Assembly: GCA_022072085.1 (NCBI GenBank)
Contig: JAJVII010000057.1
Span: forward strand, 24,885-88,884
Source: Phycisphaerae bacterium
GTDB taxonomy: Bacteria; Planctomycetota; Phycisphaerae; JAJVII01
Direction: 5' to 3'
Length of the DNA: 64,000 nt
The notes below the pieces were generated by a model. It saw nothing but the letters and a program-made list of their open reading frames with translations, had not been told where the DNA came from and did not search any database. Below are positions 42,784 to 50,791 of the stretch, one piece after another. The first letter of the stretch is position 1, and the number at the start of each line of letters is the position of its first letter. A program made the position numbers and the translations under genes.

Positions 42784-43479
42784 GTGAGCACCATCGCCTC
42801 CATCCTGGTCTTCCTGGGGCTCCTGGGCCTGACGGCGTGGGCGGTGGGGGCCTGGTGGCTGGGACGGCGGCGGAGAAGACAATTGCGCGACCTCGCCCGC
42901 GACCGGAACCTGCGCTTCGTCGCCGGCGACCCCTTTGACCTGCCGGACCAGTTCTTCCACGTCAGCCTGTTCACGCGCGGCCACAGCCGGCTGGCCTCCA
43001 ACATCGTCCACGGGCATCTCGGCCCGCTGGCCGTTCGGCTGTGCGACTACCAGTATGAAACCGGCACGGGTAAGACCCGCCGCACGCACCGCTGGCAGGC
43101 GGCGCTGGTCCAGACCGAGACGCGGTTTCCCGGGCTGATCTGCCAGCCGCGTTCGTGCCACGATCCGCTGGAGGCGATCTTCGGTTTCGACGACGTGCGG
43201 TTCGACGCCGACCCGTTCGCGGGCATCTTCCATGTCTGGGGCGAGGACGCGCAGTTCGCTTATCGCCTGCTGCACGCCAAGATGACCGACACCCTGTCGG
43301 CCCACCCGCACGTCACGTTCGAAACGCAGGGCCAGACCGTCGCCGTCTACTGCGAGGGCCTGCTCGAGCCGGCCGAGGCGATCGAACTCGTCCTGCTCGC
43401 GTGCGATCTGCTGGGCCTGGCGCCCGAGCAACTCCGCCGCGACCTTCGGCTGGAAGCCGCCCCGCCCAGCCGACCGTAG
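42784..43479 (+). CDS. Membrane-anchored protein of unknown function
   Basis: 231 residues from a GTG at 42784; an ATG ten bases earlier is in another frame. One N-terminal helix (IASILVFLGLLGLTAWAVGAWWL) followed by RRRRRQ suggests an inner-membrane anchor with a cytosolic domain. That domain has FRVxxGDPF-, GHSRLASNIVHG- and TRRTHRWQAALVQTET-like stretches and ends acidic-neutral. Its architecture resembles DUF3137-like membrane proteins, but I do not recognise it. Divergent from glmS, with about 140 bp between starts. Confidence 0.7.
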   Translation: MSTIASILVFLGLLGLTAWAVGAWWLGRRRRRQLRDLARDRNLRFVAGDPFDLPDQFFHVSLFTRGHSRLASNIVHGHLGPLAVRLCDYQYETGTGKTRRTHRWQAALVQTETRFPGLICQPRSCHDPLEAIFGFDDVRFDADPFAGIFHVWGEDAQFAYRLLHAKMTDTLSAHPHVTFETQGQTVAVYCEGLLEPAEAIELVLLACDLLGLAPEQLRRDLRLEAAPPSRP

Positions 43480-43524
43480 AAGACCGGCCGGGCGCGGACG
43501 TCCGCGGCCGCGCAAGCAAGGCCA

Positions 43525-43553
43525 TTGGCCGTGCCGGGTCAACCCGGTAGAAT
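43525..43553 (+). promoter_or_regulatory. Promoter of the prepilin-like gene
   Basis: TTGGCC (43525-43530), 17 bp, TAGAAT (43548-43553), 34 bp upstream of the ATG. The -10 matches 5 of 6 consensus bases. The spacer holds an inverted GCCGGGT/ACCCGG repeat. Confidence 0.55.
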
Positions 43554-43587
43554 GAAATGTCCGGGGCCATACTCGTTGGAGAAACCG

Positions 43588-44250
43588 ATGCCTCGCAAGC
43601 GAATCGCCGACGCCAGGGGGGCCTTCACGCTCATCGAGATCCTGACCGTGATCGCCATCCTGATGATCCTGATCGGCATCCTGCTGCCGTCGATCGAGCG
43701 GGTCATCTGGTCGGCCCGTCGCAGCGCCTGCGCCAACAACCTGCACCACCTGGGCATAGAGATGAACCACTACGCCCTGAAATACGATCACTGGTACCCG
43801 CCGCACAACTCGGGCAATCCGACACAGGTGTCGGCTGAGTGGAAGGACTTCTTCGAGAAAGAGTCCACCAGCAGCGAAATCCTCTTCTGCCCGGCCGCCC
43901 ATCCCGACGACCTGGCCGACTTCGCCCGCACCGCATGGGCCGACGCCACCCCGACAACCGACTACGAGATCCCGGCCGGCGACACGGCGCTGAGTTCCCT
44001 GCCCAAGGGGCCCTGGACCCAGGTGGAACTGATGCCCAACGACGAGATGATGGCCGGCGACCTGATGGGCAAGGAGTCTGACTGGGTCGGCAATCACCGC
44101 ACGCCGGGCACCGGAACCCAGGGGCCGGTGATCGGCCGAAATGTCCTGTTCGGCGACGGCCGCGTCATGTGGATCGACAAGTCCGACAGCGACTCGCGCA
44201 GCTACGCGACCGACGGCTCGCGCACCTACTACCTGCCCGATAAGCCCTGA
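43588..44250 (+). CDS. Type II secretion-like prepilin (pseudopilin)
   Basis: 220 residues from the ATG at 43588 (GGAG 6 nt upstream). The N-terminus MPRKRIADARGAFTLIEIL is a class III prepilin signal. Prepilin peptidase would cut between Gly and Ala, although Phe is usual at +1. Glu5 of the mature form is present in TLIE. The hydrophobic stalk (ILTVIAILMILIGILLPSI) is followed by SARRSACANNLHHLGIEMNHYALKY. The C-terminal GRNVLFGDGRVMWIDK is typical of the planctomycete prepilin-like families with a C-terminal H-X9-DG-like motif. These genes are highly amplified in that phylum; function unclear. Confidence 0.9.
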   Translation: MPRKRIADARGAFTLIEILTVIAILMILIGILLPSIERVIWSARRSACANNLHHLGIEMNHYALKYDHWYPPHNSGNPTQVSAEWKDFFEKESTSSEILFCPAAHPDDLADFARTAWADATPTTDYEIPAGDTALSSLPKGPWTQVELMPNDEMMAGDLMGKESDWVGNHRTPGTGTQGPVIGRNVLFGDGRVMWIDKSDSDSRSYATDGSRTYYLPDKP

Positions 44251-44251
44251 G

Positions 44252-44755
44252 CTACGCGTCCTGCACTTCGATGATTTCCAGGCGGTCGCCGGGCACGTCC
44301 AGCAGTGCGACCGTGTGCCGCCGCGCCCGCTGGAGAGCGCCGGGGTTGATGACCCGCGTTCGGCCGATCCGATCGTCGCGCAGTTCGTGCGTGTGGCCGT
44401 GGAAGACGTAGTCCAGTTCGCCGCCGCGGATGAGTTGCTCCAGCAGGCGGGCGTCGTCGCCGTGGGTGACGGCGATCCGTCGCCCGGCCACTTCCGTCCG
44501 CACCGCCGGCTGGCCCACCACCCCGCCCAGCGCCCGGATGTAGCGGACCAGTGACGCCCGGTCGAAGTCGGTGTTGCCCAGCACGTAGGCGACCTCCCGC
44601 CCGGCCAGCGCGTCGACCACGCCGTCGCCGCCGATGTCGCCGCAGTGAAACAGCCGCCCCGCCCCGCGGTCCGACAGCAACTCGGACGCCCGCCGGGCCC
44701 GGTCGGCCCGGCCGTGGGTGTCCGACAGAATCCCGATCACGCCCGGCTGGCCCAT
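44252..44755 (-). CDS. YfcE/MJ0936-type metallophosphoesterase
   Basis: 167 residues from the ATG at 44755 (GAGGAG SD). Motifs of the calcineurin-like fold: GILSDTHGR (DxH), LFHCGDIGG (GD), YVLGNTDFD (GNxD), ITHG as VTHGDD, and FHGHTHELRDD (GHTH). The complete metal set supports activity as a small phosphodiesterase/phosphatase. The frame stays open far upstream through the transketolase region, but that is a shadow. Its stop codon lies 1 bp from the stop of the convergent prepilin gene. Confidence 0.9.
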   Translation of the reverse strand: MGQPGVIGILSDTHGRADRARRASELLSDRGAGRLFHCGDIGGDGVVDALAGREVAYVLGNTDFDRASLVRYIRALGGVVGQPAVRTEVAGRRIAVTHGDDARLLEQLIRGGELDYVFHGHTHELRDDRIGRTRVINPGALQRARRHTVALLDVPGDRLEIIEVQDA

Positions 44756-44774
44756 CGCACGCTCCTCAATCCCT

Positions 44775-44803
44775 TTGAATTCGCCGTGCCCGGGCGTTAG
44801 GAT
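44775..44803 (+). promoter_or_regulatory. Promoter of the transketolase gene
   Basis: TTGAAT (44775-44780), 17 bp, TAGGAT (44798-44803), 66 bp upstream of the transketolase ATG and divergent from the phosphoesterase gene. Each hexamer matches 4 of 6 bases. Confidence 0.5.
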
Positions 44804-44869
44804 AGCCGGTTCGACTGTCGGCGGCCATCGGGGCGCCGCATCCAGAGGTCCATCAACAGGGAACCTGCA

Positions 44870-46924
44870 ATGAAGAACCCAGCCAACTCGCCCAGCGGCC
44901 TGAGCCCGCAACGCAAGAAGGAACTCGCCGCCAAGGCCATCCTCATCGACCGCTACGCCGTGCTGTCCACGACGCTGGCCGGCAGCGGCCACCCCTCCAC
45001 CGCCACCAGCATCGGACACATCGTCGCGACGCTGATGTACGTGCAGATGCGCTGGGACCCGTCCGACCCGTGGAACCTGGCCGGTGACCGCCTGGTCCTC
45101 AGCGAAGGCCACGCCGTGCCGATCGTCTACCCGGCCTACGGCGACCTGGGCGGACGCGTCGGGCCGGACAAGAAGCGCAGCCGCAAGCTCAAGCTCGACG
45201 AGGTCCGCACGCTGCGGCAGGCCGACTCGGTGTTGGACGGGCATCCCAACCCCGCGCTGGGGTTCCCGTTCTTCGACGCCGCAACCGGCTCGCTGGGCAT
45301 GGGCGCCAGCGTCGGCGCGGGGCTCGGACTGGCCGCCCGGCTGGATGGGACCGGCCGACGCGTCTACGTCATCATCGGCGACGGCGAGAGCCGCGAGGGG
45401 CAGATCTGGGAAGCCGTCGACTTCATCGCCGAGAAGAACCTGACGAACGTCACGCTGATCTTCAACGCCAACGGGCAGGCCCAGAGCGAGCCGGTGGCCG
45501 GGCAGCAGTCGTATCAGACGCTGGCCGCCAAGCTGAAGGCCTACGGCCTGGAGCCGCTGGTCATCGACGGGCACGACATCGACGAGGTCTACGCCGCGCT
45601 CAGCCGCGTGGGCAAGGACAAGCCCGTCGCCATCGTCGCCCGCACCGTCAAGGGCTGGGGCGTCAGCGCCCTGCGCAACGGCAACTGGCACGGCAAGCCG
45701 CTGCCCAAGGCCGACCTCGCCCAGGCCGACGCCGACCTGGACGCGGAGCTGGCCAAGGGCGGCCTGCCCGACCCGACCAAGGTGAAACTCGCCCCCCCCA
45801 AGCCCGCGAAGAAGGTCGCCCCCGCCCGGCCCAAGGCCGTCTCGCTGGGCGACGCGGACTTCGCGAAGATCCTCGGCGGGCATCCGCTGCCGGCCATCCG
45901 CAAATTGCTCGGCGGTTTCGAGAAGGGCAAGCTGGCGACTCGCCGTGTCTACGGCGTCGCGCTGGCCGAGCTGGGCCGAAAGGACAAGCGCGTCGTCGCC
46001 CTCGACGGCGACGTGAAGAACTCGACCTTCGCCGAGTATTTCGCCGAGATGTTCCCGGACCGCTACTTCGAGTGCCGCATCGCCGAGCAGAACATGGTGT
46101 CGGCCGCCGCCGGTCTGGCTGCTGCGGGCAAGGTTCCCTTCGTCTCGACCTTCGGCAAATTCTTCGCCCGGGCGCTGGACCAGATCGAGCTGGCCATCAT
46201 CAGCGGCGCGAACATCAAGATCGTCGGCAGCCACAGCGGCACGACGCTGGGCGCCGACGGGCCCAGCCAGATGTCGCTGCCGGACATCGCCTACTTCCGC
46301 AGCTTCGGCCATCGCAACGTCGCGCTGGGCGAACCGGCCACGCCGGGGGCCGTCAAGGTCAAGCCCGCCGACGCCGCCTGCCCGGTCTTCGTTCCGGCCG
46401 ACGCAGTCGCCACCTGGAAGCTCGTCGAGCTGATGGCCAACCACATCGGGCCCTGCTACATGCGGACGCTTCGGCCGGACACGCCGCTGCTCTACAAGCC
46501 GGCTGAGACCTTCGAACTGGGCGGACACAAGGTGGTCCGACGCGGCGGCGGCAAGGGCAAGCGGCTGGTGATCGCCTCCAACGGCTACACGCTGTTCGAG
46601 TCGCTCAAGGCCGCCGAGGCCCTGGCGGCCAAGGGCGTCTCGGCCACCGTCGTCGACTGCTACACGCTGCCGCTGAACGCGGCGCCGGTGCTCAAGCTGG
46701 CTGAACGCAACGGCGGGGTCATCCTCACCGTCGAGGACAACTACAACGGCGGGCTGGGCAGCGAGCTGGCCGAGGCGGCCGCCGCCTCCGGCAAGGTCCG
46801 CGTCCACGCGATGGCCGTCCGCCGCATCCCCAAGAGCGGCGACACGCCCGAGGAGATGCTGGCCATGTCCGGCCTGGACGCCAAGTCCATCGCCGCGACC
46901 GCCAGCAAGCTGGCCGGGCGGTGA
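44870..46924 (+). CDS. tkt: Transketolase
   Basis: 684 residues. The thiamine-binding part has LSTTLAGSGHPSTATSIGHI, DRLVLSEGHAVPIVY, and the ThDP motif VIIGDGESREGQIWEAVDF...NLTNVTLIFNANG. A Lys/Pro/Ala-rich linker (about 300-325) precedes the pyrimidine-binding domain: VVALDGDVKNSTFAEYF, FECRIAEQNMVSAAAGLAAAG with the catalytic Glu, and SHSGTTLGADGPSQMSL. The C-terminal domain ends SGLDAKSIAATASKLAGR. It transfers two-carbon ketol units in the non-oxidative pentose phosphate pathway. AGGGA precedes the ATG and a perfect terminator follows. Monocistronic. Confidence 0.94.
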   Translation: MKNPANSPSGLSPQRKKELAAKAILIDRYAVLSTTLAGSGHPSTATSIGHIVATLMYVQMRWDPSDPWNLAGDRLVLSEGHAVPIVYPAYGDLGGRVGPDKKRSRKLKLDEVRTLRQADSVLDGHPNPALGFPFFDAATGSLGMGASVGAGLGLAARLDGTGRRVYVIIGDGESREGQIWEAVDFIAEKNLTNVTLIFNANGQAQSEPVAGQQSYQTLAAKLKAYGLEPLVIDGHDIDEVYAALSRVGKDKPVAIVARTVKGWGVSALRNGNWHGKPLPKADLAQADADLDAELAKGGLPDPTKVKLAPPKPAKKVAPARPKAVSLGDADFAKILGGHPLPAIRKLLGGFEKGKLATRRVYGVALAELGRKDKRVVALDGDVKNSTFAEYFAEMFPDRYFECRIAEQNMVSAAAGLAAAGKVPFVSTFGKFFARALDQIELAIISGANIKIVGSHSGTTLGADGPSQMSLPDIAYFRSFGHRNVALGEPATPGAVKVKPADAACPVFVPADAVATWKLVELMANHIGPCYMRTLRPDTPLLYKPAETFELGGHKVVRRGGGKGKRLVIASNGYTLFESLKAAEALAAKGVSATVVDCYTLPLNAAPVLKLAERNGGVILTVEDNYNGGLGSELAEAAAASGKVRVHAMAVRRIPKSGDTPEEMLAMSGLDAKSIAATASKLAGR

Positions 46925-46954
46925 GCGCATCACGCGCCCCCGCGTGCAAGGAGC

Positions 46955-46990
46955 AACGCCCAGGGAAGATCTTCCCTGGGCGTTCTTCTT
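46955..46990 (+). terminator. Perfect Rho-independent terminator after transketolase
   Basis: A 30-bp perfect palindrome (46955-46984, half-site AACGCCCAGGGAAGA) is followed by CTTCTT. It begins 31 bp after the transketolase stop. Its symmetry and an A-rich flank on the other side allow bidirectional use, also ending the convergent minus-strand gene at 47014. Confidence 0.85.
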
Positions 46991-47013
46991 GCGCCGTCCG
47001 GGTCGCCCGCGGT

Positions 47014-48693
47014 TCACGGGGAGATCGTCTTGTTGCCCGAGGCGATGGTGAATGGGCCGACGGTCGCGAACGTCGTGTCGTAGGAGGGCAGGTTGTCGCA
47101 GAGGCTCTTGAGCCAGCCGGCCATCGCAGCCCCGCCGTTGAGGTCGATGCCCGTGGTGATGTCGTAGGAGACGCCGGTGGCGTTGCCGGCCTGGGCCTTG
47201 GTGTGCGCCTTGACCCAGGGCTTGACCTCCGCGTAGGGCCCGGCAATGTAGTAGATGTAGGCCGACACGCGGAACGGCGCCGACGCGGTGGCCGTCGCCT
47301 CCACCTGGGCGTTGGCCGTCAGGCTGTTGAACTGGAGCGACTTGCTGAAGCTGGAGGACTTCGACCAGCCGCCGTTCTCGTACTTCACCGAGAGGTTGTT
47401 GGTCACCGTCGCCTTGGCGCCGCCGCTGACGGCGATGACGCCCGAGACCGTCGCCTCGGCGCCGACCTTCAGCTTGGCCTCCAACACGATCCAGACCGGC
47501 ACGCACACGACGCTGAAGCTGAGCGTCGTGTTCTTGGTGATGATGTCGGCGGACCAGTCCTTGGACAGGGCCGCGCCGGAGGAGACCGCAATGCTCGCGT
47601 CCGCGCCGGGCGTGACGGTCAGCTTAGCCTCGAACTTCTTGAGCTTGTACTGCCACTTCCACCAGCTCACCTTGACCCACTGGTGCTCCCAGGTCAGCGT
47701 CGCGCCCAGGTTCAGCGACAGGATGACGCTGGGCGTGACGGCCAGCGTCTGGTGCGTGAACGACTTGGTCAGCGTGTGCGAGAAGGTCGTGCTCCACGTG
47801 CCCGAGAAGTCCAGCCCGCCCTCGTAGCAGTCGGCGGCCGCCAGCGATTCGCCGGGCTCAGCCGGATCCGCCTGCGCCTGCGGCTGGCTGTATCGGATGA
47901 TGAAGCTGCCGCAGGCCCGCAGGTCCTCGAAGACCTTCTCGTTCTTCTCGACCAGCAGCTTGTCGGGTTTCTCCTCGGTGACGGTGACGGTCTCGGCGTA
48001 TGTGACCGTGCCGGCCTTCTCGTCCACCTTCAGGCTGCCCTCGATCAGGTTGCCGCCGCCGAAATCCACCTTCCAGCTCCTGTCGGCCAGCTCCTTGAGG
48101 TTCTCGATCTTCGCCCCAGCCGGCAGGTGGTAGACCGCCGACGCGTTCCCCTTGAGCGTCTGCTTGCCGTCGAACGCCGACAGCATCGCGCTCTCGAGCA
48201 TCCGCGAGTCGAGCACGCCCTCGAAGTACGCCAGCAGCCGCTTCTCGTCGCTTTTCTCGTCGGGAAACTGGCGCACGCTGATCATCCTGACCTTCTTGTC
48301 GTCAGGGTCCGTGCGGGCCAGCCGGCGGAACTCGCCCTTGATCCGCCGCGTCAGCGTCTCGTCGCCGACGGTCTGCTCATCGAGCTTGAGCTTCGGCTTG
48401 ATGTTGTAGAGTTGCTGGTAGTAGCGCGTCGCTTCCGAGAGCAGGTTCTCGCTGACCTTCTTGTCGCTTTCAACCGCCTTGGCATGCTCGACGTAGAGCT
48501 TGCCCAGCGGCGACCTGGACAGGCTTTCGACGCGCGTGAACTCGGCGTTGCCGCTGCTGTCGAGGGTGAATTCCTCCTGGACGCTGCGCGGCAGGTCCTC
48601 GCCGAACAGCCCGCGCGCCGTCAGCGCCAGCAGCAGCGCCGCGGACAGTGACACCAGGATCGCTCGAACGGCAGGTTTGGGGCGTGTGAACAT
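47014..48693 (-). CDS. Secreted protein of unknown function
   Basis: 559 residues from the ATG at 48693 (GGAGG 7 nt upstream), giving a signal peptide (AILVSLSAALLLALTARGLFG). The N-terminal half (EEFTLDSSGNAEFTRVESL, ASAVYHLPAGAKIENLKEL, GTVTYAETVTVTEEKPDKL) faintly recalls the lipoprotein trio at 7.9-11 kb (AVYHIPDL). The C-terminal half is Ala/Thr/Ser-rich beta structure (EATVSGVIAVSGGAKATVT, ATATASAPFRVSAYIYYIA), as in outer-membrane or secreted repeat proteins. No named domain recognised. It has its own TTGGCC-17-TATACT promoter. Confidence 0.75.
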   Translation of the reverse strand: MFTRPKPAVRAILVSLSAALLLALTARGLFGEDLPRSVQEEFTLDSSGNAEFTRVESLSRSPLGKLYVEHAKAVESDKKVSENLLSEATRYYQQLYNIKPKLKLDEQTVGDETLTRRIKGEFRRLARTDPDDKKVRMISVRQFPDEKSDEKRLLAYFEGVLDSRMLESAMLSAFDGKQTLKGNASAVYHLPAGAKIENLKELADRSWKVDFGGGNLIEGSLKVDEKAGTVTYAETVTVTEEKPDKLLVEKNEKVFEDLRACGSFIIRYSQPQAQADPAEPGESLAAADCYEGGLDFSGTWSTTFSHTLTKSFTHQTLAVTPSVILSLNLGATLTWEHQWVKVSWWKWQYKLKKFEAKLTVTPGADASIAVSSGAALSKDWSADIITKNTTLSFSVVCVPVWIVLEAKLKVGAEATVSGVIAVSGGAKATVTNNLSVKYENGGWSKSSSFSKSLQFNSLTANAQVEATATASAPFRVSAYIYYIAGPYAEVKPWVKAHTKAQAGNATGVSYDITTGIDLNGGAAMAGWLKSLCDNLPSYDTTFATVGPFTIASGNKTISP

Positions 48694-48784
48694 GATGATG
48701 CCTCCTTGTTGCTGTAGCCGGGGTGCGGGATGTTCACGGAGAGAACGACCGAGCGGGCCGAAAGAAATGGCGGCCCGTGCACGC

Positions 48785-48813
48785 AGTATACCATGCCCCG
48801 GGCGCACGGCCAA
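48785..48813 (-). promoter_or_regulatory. Promoter of the secreted-protein gene at 48693
   Basis: On the minus strand TTGGCC (48808-48813), 17 bp, TATACT (48785-48790). The -10 matches 5 of 6 bases. It lies about 90 bp upstream of the ATG. Confidence 0.6.
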
Positions 48814-48834
48814 CCGCCCGCCGCGATCGGGCGG
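48814..48834 (-). terminator. GC hairpin after the gene at 48860
   Basis: CCGCCCG-CCGCGAT-CGGGCGG, a perfect 7-bp stem 26 bp beyond the stop of the upstream gene and directly adjoining the -35 of the next promoter. It separates two minus-strand transcription units. No T tract. Confidence 0.45.
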
Positions 48835-48859
48835 GGGACGGCCTCAGACAGGCGTTCGA

Positions 48860-50656
48860 TCACTCGTCAGGTTGGCTGTCATCGCCTTCGCAGACGTCGG
48901 TCAGCCAATCGACGCCCTTGGCGGCCGCCGGCGTCAGTTCGTGGCGGGGGTATTCCTTGCAGAACCGCCTGTAGAGTTCCAGGGCCTTGCGGGCGTTCGC
49001 GTCCCCAGCGGCGAACCAGTATTCGCTGTTGTTGACTTCCACGTCGGCCAGGTGGCAGTAGCAGTTGGCCAGCATGAACAGGGCCTTGGCCGCCGAGCCG
49101 CTGCGGGGGGCCTCGTCGAGCACGCGTTGGTAGAGCCGCCCGGCCTGCCAGTAGCGGCTCTGCCGCTGGTGATATTCCGCCGACTCGGTGTCCAGGTAGT
49201 AGCTGGATATCTGCCAGATGAAGGTGAACCCGTCCTGACAGACCATCGCCCCCGGCGGCGCGACCGGCGGGTGCTTGTAGATCAGCGACGCCAGCCGATA
49301 GAGGCTGTCACCGTCGCGCTTGCCGGCCAGCGCGGCGCAGGCGTCGCAGAACTCCGCCTCGGGCCCGGCCTGCTTGGCGATGATCCAGGCCATGTTGGGG
49401 CACGGCCGCATCGCCGGCGGCCGGATGGCATATCGCTGCGCCTCGGTCTCCTGCGGGCCCTGGTCGCGGACGGGCTCAGCCGACCTGGCCGCCAGACGAT
49501 ACTCCGCCGCCGCTCCCGCGTAGTCGCCGCTGCGCCGCAGCTTGCGGGCCAGCAGGTCATGCACCACAGCCGCCAGGTGGGCCGCCGGGAAGATCAGTTC
49601 GCCGTCCGGCCGCTTGTCCACGTCGAAGGCATGCTGCACCGCCTGAACGCCCCGGGCGTCCATCTTCACGTCCATGATGAACACCAGCCGCTCCAGCGAC
49701 TGCTGGTGCATGTCGCCGTCGGGATACGCCAGCCGCAGCCGGGCGCAGGCCTCGCCCAGCCGCCCCTGCATCTCCAGCGCCCGGGCCAGCCGATAGTTCG
49801 CGTCGTCGGCCCCCTCGAAGTCGGGATACTCCTTCAGGAACTTCGGCCACTCGGCCAACTCCCGCTCCGCGTCGATCTTCATCGGTTCGCGGCCGGGGTC
49901 GTCCTCGTCGTCGCTCGGCCAGTGGCAATACTCCTTGCGCCGGGCGATCTGGCAGTAGCGGGCCCGCGGCGCGTAGAACCCTTGCGGAAATCGGGCGAGG
50001 TAGTCGGCGAACTCGCCCGCGTCGTAGATCGTCTTGCCGGCCAGCGGGCTGAGCGGATGCCGCTGGGCCAACTGCTTGAACTCGCCGGCCACATAGAGCC
50101 CGAGGTCCGACGCCTCGTAATCGGCCTTGGCTGCGTCAGCCAGCCGGTCGCCCACCCATAGCAGCAGCTTGTGGGCGTGCGCGTCGTCGGCCAAGTCCGG
50201 GTCCGCCGACACCGCCGCCGCCAGCCGCCGGAGCACCCGGGCGACGTCCACGTTCTTCTGCCCGTCCTCGCTCAGCAGCGCGTAGTTCGGCATGCCGCGG
50301 CAGAGCGCCTGGGCCGCCGCGATCCGCTTCCGGCGGTCGGGCGAAGCCAGGTCGGGCTGCTCGGCCTGCGGACCGATGGCCACCAGGATGTCCTTCGCCC
50401 GCTGGCGGACCTCCTGGTTGCCGGTCCGCGCCGCCTCGCGCACGGCGGCGGCCGCGGGCAGGCCGATCTCGACGAGTTCGCTCCCGGCCGACTCCCGATC
50501 GGCGTATCGTTCGGCGTCCAGCCGCCCGACCAGGTAGCGGACCCTCTGCTGCAGCTTCGGGTCATCCTGGCCGCCGGCCGGCTGCGGCGGCAGGCCGATC
50601 AGAATTAGAACGAAAAGGGACAGGATGAACGCGACGGATCGGGCCTGGGCCTTCAT
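48860..50656 (-). CDS. Secreted HEAT/TPR repeat protein
   Basis: 598 residues. A signal peptide (SVAFILSLFVLILIGLPPQPAGG) leads to HEAT-like helices in the first 140 residues (DRESAGSELVEIGLPAAAAVREAARTG is typical of planctomycete HEAT regions). A long TPR-type solenoid follows: DANYRLARALEMQGRLGEAC, YAGAAAEYRLAARS, AGRLYQRVLDEAPRSGSAAKALFMLANCYCH and ARKALELYRRFCKEYPRHELT. Several Cys-containing stretches occur (CDACAALAG). It probably works as a periplasmic scaffold; partner unknown. Promoter TTGCCT-18-TATACT lies just upstream. Confidence 0.78.
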   Translation of the reverse strand: MKAQARSVAFILSLFVLILIGLPPQPAGGQDDPKLQQRVRYLVGRLDAERYADRESAGSELVEIGLPAAAAVREAARTGNQEVRQRAKDILVAIGPQAEQPDLASPDRRKRIAAAQALCRGMPNYALLSEDGQKNVDVARVLRRLAAAVSADPDLADDAHAHKLLLWVGDRLADAAKADYEASDLGLYVAGEFKQLAQRHPLSPLAGKTIYDAGEFADYLARFPQGFYAPRARYCQIARRKEYCHWPSDDEDDPGREPMKIDAERELAEWPKFLKEYPDFEGADDANYRLARALEMQGRLGEACARLRLAYPDGDMHQQSLERLVFIMDVKMDARGVQAVQHAFDVDKRPDGELIFPAAHLAAVVHDLLARKLRRSGDYAGAAAEYRLAARSAEPVRDQGPQETEAQRYAIRPPAMRPCPNMAWIIAKQAGPEAEFCDACAALAGKRDGDSLYRLASLIYKHPPVAPPGAMVCQDGFTFIWQISSYYLDTESAEYHQRQSRYWQAGRLYQRVLDEAPRSGSAAKALFMLANCYCHLADVEVNNSEYWFAAGDANARKALELYRRFCKEYPRHELTPAAAKGVDWLTDVCEGDDSQPDE

Positions 50657-50698
50657 GGGTTCCCCGCTGTAGCGCAGCCGACGAGTGCCGCGAACGCG

Positions 50699-50728
50699 AG
50701 TATACGGCTATGAGGGCAGCGCAGGCAA
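50699..50728 (-). promoter_or_regulatory. Promoter of the HEAT/TPR protein gene
   Basis: On the minus strand TTGCCT (50723-50728), 18 bp, TATACT (50699-50704), 43 bp upstream of the ATG. It is the same hexamer pair as in several other units of this window. Confidence 0.55.
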
Positions 50729-50791
50729 GCCGCGCGGCAGTGCGTGGACTGCAATCGAGTCGGTCGCGACGCCTAGCGGCGCACACCGGGA

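Noticed and set aside
44756..47506. Upstream extension of the YfcE-type phosphoesterase to 1084 residues
   Set aside because: The extension is antisense to transketolase and low complexity; the true start at 44755 has a strong SD and the domain begins right there.
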